This document shows, in pieces, positions 8,752 to 17,168 of a stretch of 64,000 nt of DNA (positions are counted from its first letter, which is position 1; every line of letters begins with the position of its first letter). The translations under genes and the position numbers were made by a program. A model generated the notes under the pieces. That model was not told where the DNA came from and did not search any database. It worked only from the letters and a program-made list of their open reading frames with translations. The stretch comes from Candidatus Nitrosocosmicus arcticus (GTDB taxonomy: Archaea > Thermoproteota > Nitrososphaeria > Nitrososphaerales > Nitrososphaeraceae): assembly GCF_007826885.1 (NCBI RefSeq), contig NZ_ML675589.1, positions 1 to 64,000 on the forward strand. The letters run 5' to 3'.

Positions 8752-8958
8752 TCACTCATACACTTGAGGGTCTTCTTTGCCCGGACTCATATGTTCTTCG
8801 TAAATAATCACAGCAGTATATTCATCAGTACCGCCTTTACTAAGAGCAGTAAATTTAAAATCAATTAATTGTTTGACCTCTTCTTTTTTAAGGAATTCAT
8901 TAATGTCTTTTTCAATATCGGACAGATGTTGATTGTTATAGAATTTTACCCTTGTCAT
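8752..8958 (-). CDS. Cse60-like small protein
   Basis: A 68-residue protein. The pattern VKFYNNQHLSDIEKDINEFL at the N-terminus, then IDFKF and YTAVIIYEE, resembles the short Cse60 family first named from Bacillus sporulation, where the biochemical role is unknown. Length agrees with the family. It is isolated, with no adjacent gene in an operon. The assignment rests on motif resemblance only. Confidence 0.55.
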   Translation of the reverse strand: MTRVKFYNNQHLSDIEKDINEFLKKEEVKQLIDFKFTALSKGGTDEYTAVIIYEEHMSPGKEDPQVYE

Positions 8959-9087
8959 ATTCTAGTCGCCCTTAAATTCCATATAATCGTTATTTTCTTT
9001 GTTTTTCTTCTATCCTAAATATGCATCAAATGACTAACGTAAATTTAATAGCCTTGATGATACTGATTGGACCTCATCTAAAGCCCC

Positions 9088-9109
9088 GTTCAAATCCCTC
9101 TCCCGGCGC
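9088..9109 (+). repeat. duplicated 3' end of tRNA-Ser (possible attachment-site copy)
   Basis: The 22 bases here match the T loop to 3' end of the tRNA-Ser gene (3559-3580) with one difference, including 17 identical bases in a row (AATCCCTCTCCCGGCGC). Weaker similarity continues downstream, where 9133-9165 matches 3608-3641. A tRNA 3' fragment repeated at a distance in the same orientation is the usual footprint of tRNA-targeted integration. No integrase is present between the two copies. Confidence 0.7.
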
Positions 9110-9375
9110 TGATTTTCAGTAATTTAAACGCCGTAGTACTTTTGCTCTACATTACCAAATTTCATGATTTCATTGATTTTATAGTAGCGGCAATATCTTT
9201 TAAAACAAGTAAGGCACATGAATAGCGGCCAAGTTGATTCAGTTGTGCTTTAAGCTTGTAGAGGAGGCCAGAGCCATACATTTATTATAATTAAACTATT
9301 CAGTAAAAGATTACTATAAAAAATAACATAACATTTTTATGAAATAATTCACTGTTCAACTGTTAGTCATCGAAT

Positions 9376-9611
9376 ATGAGTCTTGAGACTTCATTAAATG
9401 ATGATGGTTTCGTAAAATTTGAAAAGTTAAAAGACAATTTTGTATGGTTTTATTCAAATTATGATTGATTAAAGAAAGATTTAGCAATCAGCATGTTGCA
9501 GTTAAGGACAAAAACCAAATAGATAATGATTGCAACCTTGAAATATTATTGAAGAGATTGAATTTATCAAACTGTAATTAATCTATTGTTATCGAATATG
9601 TAAACAATTGA
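9376..9611 (+). pseudogene. broken DUF5678-like protein
   Basis: Starts ATG and reads FVKFEKLKDNFVWFYSNYD, then a TGA. After a frame change it continues QHVAVKDKNQIDNDCNLEIL and LLKRLNLSNCN, then TAA, then SIVIEYVNN-stop in the same frame. The order (helix, VAV-(K/D)-K-x-I-D, then LLKRL) resembles short DUF5678-type proteins. Two in-frame stops and one frameshift show it is not expressed intact. The exact family name is tentative; the decay is directly visible. Confidence 0.55.
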
Positions 9612-9678
9612 CTTTACTAGTGATCTGTCAGGAAAGGTGAAGGTTGGATAAAAATAGTACTGTCATTTAAAAATCTAT

Positions 9679-9897
9679 TCATTGAACAATGAACTGGGTT
9701 AATTCCGGTCTCTTTTCGCGACTGTTTATACCAAATTGATCCTGATTGTAATCGTCGCCATAATCAATATCTACTTTGAACCCTGTTCCAATGGGTAGAT
9801 CACTTGAGTTGAATGTAAATGTCTTGTATACTGCTGCTCCTCCAGGGAAGTAAAGCCCATATGTCGACTTGACAATATTTTCAGGGCTATGATCCAT
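9679..9897 (-). CDS. hypothetical protein, 72 aa
   Basis: An ATG-started frame with a beta-rich look (YGLYFPGGAAVYKTFTFNSS, then GTGFKVDIDYGDDYN). It lies 41 bp downstream of the TetR pseudogene on the same strand. No family is recognised. It could be a fragment of a larger decayed protein. Confidence 0.4.
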   Translation of the reverse strand: MDHSPENIVKSTYGLYFPGGAAVYKTFTFNSSDLPIGTGFKVDIDYGDDYNQDQFGINSREKRPELTQFIVQ

Positions 9898-9938
9898 TTT
9901 ACCTGTAATACGCCCAGAGAGATCAGTAGGCGAATTGT

Positions 9939-10571
9939 TTATTCTATCTCCGTGGTAGTCCCAAGAATCCCGCTCACGCTGTCAGCCCATGTCTTTTTGT
10001 TTGCTTCCTCACCCACTCCCAACAGCTTGTTAATCTTCAGTCCATTGTAAACTGCAATTAGGCTCTTAACCATGCTATCAATCTCTTTACCTTCCGGAAG
10101 AGTTATTGTCCCATCATTCTTGATGTAGGTAAAGATATGTTCCTTCATAACTTCAATAACCTTCTTATGTTGAAAATATAGTATTGATTTTAATTTTTAA
10201 GTTCGTGTAGATTTCGACAATATTTCTAGAAAAATTATATAACTCCTTTCGAACTGACTAAAATTATTATAGAATCCATTCGCATCGAAAATCGATTTGT
10301 CATTCTTTGTATTGTTACTTTTGTGATTGGTAACGAGCAATGAAGATAATTGTACTCTTAATTCATCCAGGTTCCTTTCACATAGTTCATAAAAAAGATC
10401 CTCTTCACTCTTAAAATAAATTTAAAGGGTGCCCTTGCTCACATTTGACTCAAGAGCTATATCATCCATTCTTGTCTTATCAAACCCTTTTCTAGAAAAG
10501 GAAATTAGGGCAGCTGCAATAATCTTATCTCGAATTTCTAATTTGTGTTTTAAAATAACCTTTGCGCACAT
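9939..10571 (-). pseudogene. TetR/AcrR-family repressor inactivated by two stop codons
   Basis: One uninterrupted reading frame of 211 codons, the normal length of a TetR regulator, with in-frame TAA codons at 10422-10424 and 10197-10199. The N-terminal helix-turn-helix is clear: IRDKIIAAALISFSRKGFDK, then TRMDDIALESNVSKGTL, stop, IYFKSEEDLFYELCE. A Tyr codon is expected at the first stop. The C-terminal ligand-domain end reads LIAVYNGLKINKLLGVGEEA. Its ATG overlaps the stop of the upstream membrane-protein gene (TAATG), so the two formed an operon. No frameshift is needed, so decay looks recent. Confidence 0.85.
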
Positions 10572-11710
10572 TACTCAACAATCACTTGATCAGATTTTCT
10601 ATTTTTTTCCTTAAAACCATCGATTCTTTCGTAAATCCAGGCAGATAAAATCCCAAGAATAGCACCTATAAGAAGCGTTATTGGTAATACCGCTGGTAAA
10701 GAATTGACAAAAAATGGAACTATGTCAACAATAGTTACAAAACCGATCTGTTCCAAATCCACAGGTATTAGGTAATTAGAAAGCGTCAAAGGAAGAAGAG
10801 GATATCCCATAATATAAAAGAGAGAGCCAGAAATACCCCCTGATATTACGACTTTGAGTTTATTGCTAATTAATTTATTACCTAATGGTAACTTGTCATA
10901 AATCAGCAAGTCAACTAGGACGAAGGGAATAATCGTTAAAAGGTAAAAAGGGAGTAAATTCGAAAGGGTTTCGGATGGTAGTATATTAGTAACCGCTGTT
11001 AATAAGATGGCTCCTGCTGCTATAGCGCTAGCTATCCCGAAGGTGTGTGTTTTTTTTAGAACAAGCAGGAACAATCCTGAATTAATCAAGGGCAAGAATA
11101 TTAACGCTATTAATGATTCCGCTATTGGGTTCAGATTAAAGTTAAACAAGTCGCCATTAGAAATTGGTAAAGCAAAAATGTAGACATAGGATATCAAATT
11201 TAGCCATAATGCTACAAAGGCGGGAACAAAGAATATCCTCCCCAGTTGGTACGAATTACCTGATTTAACAAAAGAATTTAATCGGACTATTCCCATTGCA
11301 ACAGCAGAAGTATTGATAAGCATTCCTGTAATTAACATCAGATGTGTTGGGCTGAGAAATCCATCCACTCCAAATGTTTCGTGCCAAATAAAATCACTTG
11401 GGCCGGATATAATGGATAGCACAGATCCTATAATAAATAATTTGAATGATATAGTCAAACCGCTTTTCTTTAATTCACCATATTTTATCATTAGGACGCC
11501 CCCAATGATAGCAGACAGAGACAAAATGCCTATCCCAGCGTAAAGCAAGGTATGAGAAGGTGTAAAAAACGATTCAGGGATGAGCAATAAATGCAAAGTA
11601 ACATCCCAATTACCAGCACCTATCTGCATTAAGGAACCAATTGATGCAAATATCAAAACAGTCATGGAAAATTTAAAAGCATAGCTGGATGGATCAAGTT
11701 TTGGTTCCAT
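10571..11710 (-). CDS. multi-pass membrane protein of unknown function
   Basis: A 379-residue integral membrane protein with roughly 10-11 hydrophobic segments spread over its full length. Conserved-looking polar motifs lie at membrane edges: SHTLLYAG near residue 55 and WHETFGVDGFLSPTHL near residue 110, the histidines suggesting a metal or proton site. I do not know its substrate. I chose the ATG at 11710 rather than an earlier frame start at 11761, because a TATA box and operator occupy 11733-11760 and the extra residues are encoded by that promoter. It is followed with a one-base overlap by the dead TetR gene, so it was probably the repressor's target. Confidence 0.8.
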   Translation of the reverse strand: MEPKLDPSSYAFKFSMTVLIFASIGSLMQIGAGNWDVTLHLLLIPESFFTPSHTLLYAGIGILSLSAIIGGVLMIKYGELKKSGLTISFKLFIIGSVLSIISGPSDFIWHETFGVDGFLSPTHLMLITGMLINTSAVAMGIVRLNSFVKSGNSYQLGRIFFVPAFVALWLNLISYVYIFALPISNGDLFNFNLNPIAESLIALIFLPLINSGLFLLVLKKTHTFGIASAIAAGAILLTAVTNILPSETLSNLLPFYLLTIIPFVLVDLLIYDKLPLGNKLISNKLKVVISGGISGSLFYIMGYPLLPLTLSNYLIPVDLEQIGFVTIVDIVPFFVNSLPAVLPITLLIGAILGILSAWIYERIDGFKEKNRKSDQVIVE

Positions 11711-11732
11711 ACACCCTACTACCAGACAAGAA

Positions 11733-11760
11733 CATATAAATATTACTGACTGGTCAGTCA
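11733..11760 (-). promoter_or_regulatory. TATA box plus palindromic TetR-type operator
   Basis: On the minus strand a perfect 6-2-6 inverted repeat TGACTG-(AC/GT)-CAGTCA (11747-11760) sits just upstream of a TATA-like TTTATATG. About 22 nt separate that box from the ATG at 11710. TetR repressors of this class bind such palindromes over core promoters. The layout implies control of the membrane protein by the adjacent repressor. Confidence 0.75.
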
Positions 11761-12006
11761 AAAGGACTTGTGGAAACTATTGTGGGTAATACCACCACCT
11801 ATTAGAATAAAAAATTATGACTTTTAAATCTTGAAATAACCGGGCGACAATAGATAATAATTTCATTAAATTGACATTTAAAAATTGAAATTTTAAACCG
11901 CTGCTTGACCGAAGGAAGAAAAGTAAATGAAATTGTTATTTAGAAATAAGAATCAAGTTAAAAGAGGTAATGAAGCAGCTGACTAGAATACCTTCAATAA
12001 TAGTAA

Positions 12007-12300
12007 TCAGATTTCATAGTCTCTTTTAAAAGTTGGGATAAACTCTATGATATTATCGTATTTTCTAACAAAGTCATTTCCTTTAGGAGTTGCTATGAAT
12101 CTTTGTTTTTTTTCATCAAACAATAATAAATCCAAACGTATCAAGTCTGCCAGATACTCATTCAATCTTTTGTATGAACTGTAATAACTAAGTTTGTTTT
12201 TGGTTTGATATTTGCCTATACAACTCTTTACAATCAAGTATAAGATTTGACACTTGTCCCGATACTTTGTTTTACTCCTTTCTCTTCCCTTTATCAACAA
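12007..12300 (-). CDS. ArnR1-like winged-helix regulator
   Basis: A 97-residue basic protein with the pattern RDKCQILYLIVKSCIGKYQT, then YKRLNEYLADLIRLDLLLFD, then RFIATPKGNDFVRKYD. This is the single winged helix seen in the numerous ArnR1-type small transcription factors of Nitrososphaeria. In most relatives the middle helix reads KT-IMYKANLSY; here it is KNKLSYYSSY, a divergent form. It stands alone, and its target cannot be told from context. Confidence 0.75.
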   Translation of the reverse strand: MLIKGRERSKTKYRDKCQILYLIVKSCIGKYQTKNKLSYYSSYKRLNEYLADLIRLDLLLFDEKKQRFIATPKGNDFVRKYDNIIEFIPTFKRDYEI

Positions 12301-12716
12301 ACCGATTTCAATGAATCTAAATGTCCAGTTAAATTAAACACAGGATAAAAAAAAATGTACTCATTAGTCAAATAATAATCGTTTCTCATCCATCAAAGGA
12401 AGATTTGTCAGATGTCTTGATTTGGTTTATTAGTTCCAAATAACAAACATTGAAAATATGGATTTTTAATCATTTCACTTCCTCTCTACCACCTTTTATA
12501 CTACAGGATGTTGATGTCCCGATTTAAGCATAGAATGTTTATAATAAAGCAGAATTATCGTTCTATGGAATGTTGTCTAATGAGGAAAATACCACCCACT
12601 CATGATCATGTATAGAATCCTAAATTCATAGATTACAAGCAGCGTAGAAAATGAAAAAACGTTGAGAATTTATTTACCAATCAACGGTATTATTTGGAGA
12701 AAAGAAATAATAGTCA
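12301..12716. other. intergenic region
   Basis: About 400 bp between the winged-helix gene and the small membrane protein. No RNA gene or coding remnant is evident. Confidence 0.4.
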
Positions 12717-12866
12717 TCAGTTTCTACTAAATCCCTTTTTTCTGATTTTTGATCTCCTGTCCTTTACCAACCAATATGTAATCAATATTATTCCAAAGAT
12801 GGGAAAAGAGGAGATAAAAACATATGGGAAAATGGCCAAAAACGTTGAGGGTTCAAAGATGTTCAT
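12717..12866 (-). CDS. small single-pass membrane protein, 49 aa
   Basis: ATG-started frame of 49 residues. One hydrophobic segment (about residues 8-33, FLAIFPYVFISSFPIFGIIL onwards) is followed by a strongly basic tail (KDRRSKIRKK), giving a clear positive-inside topology. This pattern is far more protein-like than the overlapping 60-codon plus-strand frame. No function is assigned. Confidence 0.6.
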   Translation of the reverse strand: MNIFEPSTFLAIFPYVFISSFPIFGIILITYWLVKDRRSKIRKKGFSRN

Positions 12867-12932
12867 ACTAATATAGTAAAATATCATATATTTAATTCAT
12901 ATTTTGGTACTAGAATAGTTACTTTGTTTACT

Positions 12933-13430
12933 TCACGATAATTCAAGAGCCATAAGGTTGGCATCTTCCCCGTCTCTATAATAGGATTTTAGTACGGATT
13001 TGATTTGAAATCCGAGTTTTTGATATAAAGAAATAGCAGGACCGTTACTAGTACGAACTTCTAAATATATCTCGTCGCCCTTTCTTGTCGATATCCCGTT
13101 TATTCCCTCCATCATCAATGCTTCACCGATATTTTTTCCTCTATGTTCTTGCAACAACGCTATAGATACAACGTGTCCCTTTTTCACAAAACCGAGTTTT
13201 CTAAAATTCGAGAACCCAAACTCTAATTTGCACATTATATAGCCTACCACCACATTCTCTATTTCCGCTATGATGAATGCTTCTGGGATTTCGCGTAGAA
13301 GAGACTCAAAAAAATACTCGGTATAATGTTCCGGAAGAGTTTTTAAATTAATGCTGATTACTGAATTTAAATCCTCGTAGGCACACCTTCGTATTATATA
13401 GCCGTTAACCTCCCTTAATGCTAGTTGCAA
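12933..13430 (-). CDS. GNAT N-acetyltransferase, RimI/Ard1-like
   Basis: A 165-residue protein with the GNAT fold signature: N-terminal YIIRRCAYEDLNSVISIN, the acetyl-CoA loop EHRGKNIGEALM near residue 95-107 (the R/Q-x-x-G-x-G/A motif) and the C-terminal VRTSNGPAISLYQKLGFQ. Archaeal members acetylate protein N-termini, including ribosomal and chromatin proteins. It is divergent from hflX with about 120 bp between them, so the two promoters share this region. The exact substrate is not inferable. Confidence 0.85.
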   Translation of the reverse strand: MQLALREVNGYIIRRCAYEDLNSVISINLKTLPEHYTEYFFESLLREIPEAFIIAEIENVVVGYIMCKLEFGFSNFRKLGFVKKGHVVSIALLQEHRGKNIGEALMMEGINGISTRKGDEIYLEVRTSNGPAISLYQKLGFQIKSVLKSYYRDGEDANLMALELS

Positions 13431-13552
13431 ACAATATACAATATTTAAAGCAAATTATTTAACTTTACCAAATAATTTTTATCAAACCTCAAAGTGATAT
13501 CACCTGAGCTGATGATTTAAATTGGATATTTAGAATAGAAAATTTAAAGTTA

Positions 13553-14629
13553 ATGTATTCAGAGGATAGGAAGGCAATATTAATCACATATCCAAACCAA
13601 TTTGCCCTGTCCGAAGCAAAAAGTCTTGCTGAATCAATTGGGTATTCCATCATAGAGGTGATTAGCCAGAAAAATATCACCCGTTCAAGGTTTGGTGTCG
13701 GTAAGGGGAAGGCAGAAGACATCAAAGAAAGAGTTGCAGTTTTAAAACCTGACGTAATCATATTTGATGAAATTCTAAAACCAAGTCAACAATACAATCT
13801 TGCAAGATTGTGCAGGATAGACATTGTGGACAGAGAAAAATTGATTTTAGAAATTTTTCTAAATAGAGCGGTAACAAATGAATCAAAGATTCAAGTAAAG
13901 TTAGCACAGCTAAAATATGATATCGTAAGAGTAAAAGAGAAGGCAAGACTTGCGAAGTTAGGCGAACAGCCCGGATTCTATGGGCTAGGTAAATATGATG
14001 CAGACGTGCACATTTTGGATATAAAGAAAAGAACCGCGGTCTTGAAGAACAAATTACAAGCAGAAGAGAGAAAAAGATCTCTCCACAGGATCCAAAGACT
14101 GTCAGGGAACACTCCCTTGATATCGTTGACAGGCTATACTTCGGCAGGCAAAACTTCCTTGTTTAACGAATTAACGAACGAGAATAAGGAGACTAGTACA
14201 AAATTGTTTACAACATTGACGACCTTTACTCGTGCTTCGCAGATTGAAGGGAGGAAAGTCCTAGTATCGGATACGATTGGGTTCATTAGTAAGTTACCGC
14301 CATACATGATCGAAGCATTCAAGTCTACTCTATCTGAACTGAATTATGCTAATGTGATTTTACTGATAATCGATTTTAGCGATGATGTTCCCATTATAAG
14401 GAAAAAATTGAGAAGTTCCCTTGAAATATTGTCAAAATTGCAGATTCCATTTCAAAAGTGTATACTAGTATTAAACAAAATAGACATGGTAAAAAACAAT
14501 GAAATCAAGAACAAGATGAAAGAGCTAAATGTAAATGAAAACATGGATCAAATCATCCCTATTTCTGCTCAAATGGGTTACAATCTTCCAAGGTTAAAGC
14601 AGTTAATTTCCAAGCAGTTTGCAGATTAG
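13553..14629 (+). CDS. hflX: GTPase HflX
   Basis: A 358-residue GTPase with the HflX-specific N-terminal domain (about residues 1-190, including the glycine-rich RFGVGKGKAEDI) and a G domain: G1 GYTSAGKTS near 195, G3 DTIGFISKLP near 240 and G4 LNKID near 300. HflX binds ribosomes and helps split or rescue stalled ones. Length is typical of archaeal forms, which lack a long C-terminal extension. It is monocistronic, with a small inverted repeat after the stop. Confidence 0.95.
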   Translation: MYSEDRKAILITYPNQFALSEAKSLAESIGYSIIEVISQKNITRSRFGVGKGKAEDIKERVAVLKPDVIIFDEILKPSQQYNLARLCRIDIVDREKLILEIFLNRAVTNESKIQVKLAQLKYDIVRVKEKARLAKLGEQPGFYGLGKYDADVHILDIKKRTAVLKNKLQAEERKRSLHRIQRLSGNTPLISLTGYTSAGKTSLFNELTNENKETSTKLFTTLTTFTRASQIEGRKVLVSDTIGFISKLPPYMIEAFKSTLSELNYANVILLIIDFSDDVPIIRKKLRSSLEILSKLQIPFQKCILVLNKIDMVKNNEIKNKMKELNVNENMDQIIPISAQMGYNLPRLKQLISKQFAD

Positions 14630-14667
14630 CCTCTATGTTACAAAACCCTTCGATTAATCAATTGATA

Positions 14668-14687
14668 AATCAATAGTTCTATTGATT
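14668..14687. terminator. inverted repeat after hflX
   Basis: AATCAATAG-TT-CTATTGATT is a perfect 9-bp stem with a 2-base loop, 38 bp after the hflX stop. It may end transcription, though archaeal terminators do not need a hairpin. Confidence 0.4.
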
Positions 14688-14745
14688 CCTTTGTAGCACC
14701 AAACCGAAATAATTAAAAAATATAAGTATTTATTAAAAAAGGAAT

Positions 14746-14997
14746 GTGAATACTGAAATTCCATCATTTGAATTTGAATGGTACCTGCGAGATTATTTTT
14801 TCCCAATAAACAATAGGAATGATGGAGAATTTAAGAGTATGTTTGATAATGACGGAATCTGCTGTTTCATGAAAGAAAACTACCTTAAATATAGAAACTG
14901 GAACATGAAAGAAATAACCGAATTATTTAGTAGCGCTATATCGGATCTCCACGATAGGAATGCTTTGATCACAAAGATACGAGAGCAGTCATGTTAG
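14746..14997 (+). CDS. hypothetical protein, 83 aa
   Basis: A GTG-started frame of 83 residues, acidic and aromatic (FEFEWYLRDYFFPINNR), with a CCF pair and a helical C-terminal half. No family is recognised. It overlaps by 7 bp the start of a 35-residue zinc-binding frame, which suggests translational coupling and supports both as real. They could form a small two-protein unit. Confidence 0.55.
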   Translation: MNTEIPSFEFEWYLRDYFFPINNRNDGEFKSMFDNDGICCFMKENYLKYRNWNMKEITELFSSAISDLHDRNALITKIREQSC

Positions 14998-15098
14998 AAT
15001 CAAGGTTTGAACGAAAGCAATGTGCAAATTGCTATTATGTTAATTATCTCTCTGCATCGGAATCACCGAATTGCCATAGATGTAAGTCAATTAACTAG
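14991..15098 (+). CDS. 35-aa zinc-knuckle microprotein
   Basis: ATG-started and overlapping the end of the preceding gene. The sequence has CANC and, 13 residues later, CHRC, spaced as a treble-clef or ribbon zinc site, in an otherwise basic 35-residue chain. It is too short to judge by length statistics. The paired CxxC motifs and the ATG overlap are the evidence. Confidence 0.55.
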   Translation: MLESRFERKQCANCYYVNYLSASESPNCHRCKSIN

Positions 15099-15213
15099 AA
15101 GGATTTTCCATCTAAAAAGTAGTATGTATATTAAATTGTATAGATTCGGTACATAGTAGATTAATTAGTAAGGAGTTATTGAAATTAAAATACACTAACA
15201 AGGGTTATGTAGG

Positions 15214-16200
15214 ATGACATTATCTAATCGATATCACGGATTGGAATCACTAGTAAGTAGAGGATTAGAGTGGGTATACGTTGAACAGCCGACTAGGGAA
15301 AAAATGGACCTAGTCTCAAAAAAGTTCTCGCTCCATGAATTAAACATTGAAGATTGTTTGTCTAAAAATCAATTGCCAAAAATTGATAGGTACGATGATC
15401 ATGTTTTTATAATATTACAATTTCCGACGACCCAGAAGGAAAAGACTTCCCCTCGATTTAGCCAACTCTCGCTATTCATTGGAAAAGATTTCTTAATATC
15501 CATTCATCATGGAGGCTTGAAACCACTCTCTGAGCTATTTCAGGCAAGTAAGATGGATGGTGGGAAGAATAAACAAAATATAATGGGAAATTCCCCAGGA
15601 TACCTTTTGCATTCAATATTAGACGCCCTGGTGGATGATTTACTGCATATATTGATGAAAGTAATCGGCAACCTAGATGATATAGAGGATGCAGTTTTTG
15701 ATGACAAAGTAGCAGTCGCTAAAGAAATCTCCATGTTGAGGCGAGAAATAACAACTCTTCGTCGAATAGTAGGTCCTCTAAAAAGAATCATGTTGGAAAT
15801 CATTTCAAGGGATGTAAGAAAATTCTCAACCGATGTAGAGGAAGAAGACCTAATTTCTTATTTTAATGATATCAATGACCATGTTTCTAAAGTACTTGAA
15901 ACCCTCGATGAGTCAAAGGAAACAATTGAAATATACAAGGATACAGATCATATGCTAAGCAGTGAGAAAACTAACAAGATATTGAGTTTCTTGACAATCC
16001 TTTTTACATTATCAATTCCCATTACAGTAGTCGGAACCTTTTATGGAATGAATATAATTATCCCAGGAAGTACAAATTATAGCTACAATCTAATAGATTT
16101 TATACCTTTAATCATAACTTTAAGTTTTTCAGTTGGATCGGTAATCATAATGCTATACTATTTTAGAAAGCTAGGATGGCTCAATAATCTTACCAAGTAA
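15214..16200 (+). CDS. corA: CorA-type Mg2+/divalent cation channel
   Basis: A 328-residue member of the CorA family: a large cytoplasmic N-terminal domain with a long helix region, then two C-terminal membrane helices. The first membrane helix ends in the diagnostic GMN motif (FYGMN near residue 285), the selectivity filter at the periplasmic mouth. The C-terminus is basic (FRKLGWLNNLTK), as expected for the cytosolic end. It works as a homopentamer importing Mg2+, or in some members Co2+ or Ni2+. It is monocistronic. Confidence 0.95.
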   Translation: MTLSNRYHGLESLVSRGLEWVYVEQPTREKMDLVSKKFSLHELNIEDCLSKNQLPKIDRYDDHVFIILQFPTTQKEKTSPRFSQLSLFIGKDFLISIHHGGLKPLSELFQASKMDGGKNKQNIMGNSPGYLLHSILDALVDDLLHILMKVIGNLDDIEDAVFDDKVAVAKEISMLRREITTLRRIVGPLKRIMLEIISRDVRKFSTDVEEEDLISYFNDINDHVSKVLETLDESKETIEIYKDTDHMLSSEKTNKILSFLTILFTLSIPITVVGTFYGMNIIIPGSTNYSYNLIDFIPLIITLSFSVGSVIIMLYYFRKLGWLNNLTK

Positions 16201-16310
16201 TATCATAATCATGGTGTATATCTTTATGGATTTAGTAACAGATTCAGTTCTAAAAATAGTTTAGTAATTTTTCAATATATTTTTATTATACATCAGTATT
16301 TTTTTATCTA

Positions 16311-16553
16311 ATGGAAAATAATACAATCACGGTGGTAGTTTTTACTTTTGCAGCAATACTAATGAGTTTTAGTTTTGGTGATGCATTAGCACAAAATACA
16401 ACCTCCACGTATCCTAACAACACCGAAACAGTCCAAGAATTTGAAGCAATAGAAGGAAATAACACTGCAGTTTTTCTAAATGATACAAACATCAGCAATC
16501 CAGCTAATAACCTAGAAAATAGTCTAGATACTAACGAAAACCAAAGTAACTAA
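16311..16553 (+). CDS. small exported protein, 80 aa
   Basis: Residues 1-28 form a signal peptide (hydrophobic ITVVVFTFAAILMSF, cleavage after DALA or ALAQ). The remaining 50 residues are Asn/Thr/Glu-rich and predicted disordered, with many N-x-T/S sites that could be glycosylated. There is no known domain. The A-L-A-Q junction matches other exported proteins of this genome. Confidence 0.6.
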   Translation: MENNTITVVVFTFAAILMSFSFGDALAQNTTSTYPNNTETVQEFEAIEGNNTAVFLNDTNISNPANNLENSLDTNENQSN

Positions 16554-16595
16554 CCATCACATTTTTTAAATCATTTATCGCTCTTTTCTAATATC

Positions 16596-17168
16596 CTATG
16601 TAATGAGTTTTTTGTCCTTCGCCCATGTAGAAACTGCACCTCGAATTTTTTCAGAAACTTTATTCAACTCATTAAGGATTTTAGATTGATCCTCGGAGCC
16701 GAGTGCTTTAGAGATCATCTCATAACCCCATATTGTTTGTGTGTGAATTGACTCATTCTTTTCAGAACTTGGTTTAGATTCAAACATCTTTCTAAAAGCC
16801 ACATGAGAAAAATTTTGACCTGGAGATGCACCATGAAAATGTAGAATATTTGGTTTAATTGAAACAATTTCTCCAACATTAAGCGATTTTATGATCAGAT
16901 TCTCAAATGTAAAGTCCACCAAAGAATTAGATTTGTTATTATCGATTTCACCTATCACGCCATTCCCGTACAAAGGAACTAAAAACTGCTCTGTCTCATG
17001 GAAATGAATAGTAGTCAATGCCCCTCTGGCAAATTCTACAAAATAAACTTCCTGATCATTACTATTAGATTCGTTGTAAATTTCTCTAATTATCACGTCA
17101 CCGTCAAAATAATAAGGATTAACTTTTTTTTCATTTGAATAGTAAAGATTTCGTCTATTCACATTCAC
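16596..17168 (-). CDS. cupin-fold protein
   Basis: A 190-residue protein starting GTG with one cupin domain. Motif 1 is HFHETEQFLVPLYGNG near residues 55-70 and motif 2 is PNILHFHGASPGQNFSHVA near residues 105-122. The several histidines and a glutamate could bind a metal, so an enzyme (isomerase or dioxygenase type) is possible, but cupins are too varied to say which. The C-terminal 50 residues are helical and charged. It is convergent with the exported protein, 42 bp apart. Confidence 0.75.
   Translation of the reverse strand: MNVNRRNLYYSNEKKVNPYYFDGDVIIREIYNESNSNDQEVYFVEFARGALTTIHFHETEQFLVPLYGNGVIGEIDNNKSNSLVDFTFENLIIKSLNVGEIVSIKPNILHFHGASPGQNFSHVAFRKMFESKPSSEKNESIHTQTIWGYEMISKALGSEDQSKILNELNKVSEKIRGAVSTWAKDKKLIT

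Noticed and set aside
9939-10571. Programmed stop-codon readthrough in TetR
   Set aside because: Two separate TAA codons in a short gene, no special downstream structure seen, and TAA used as a normal stop elsewhere. Pseudogenisation is simpler.
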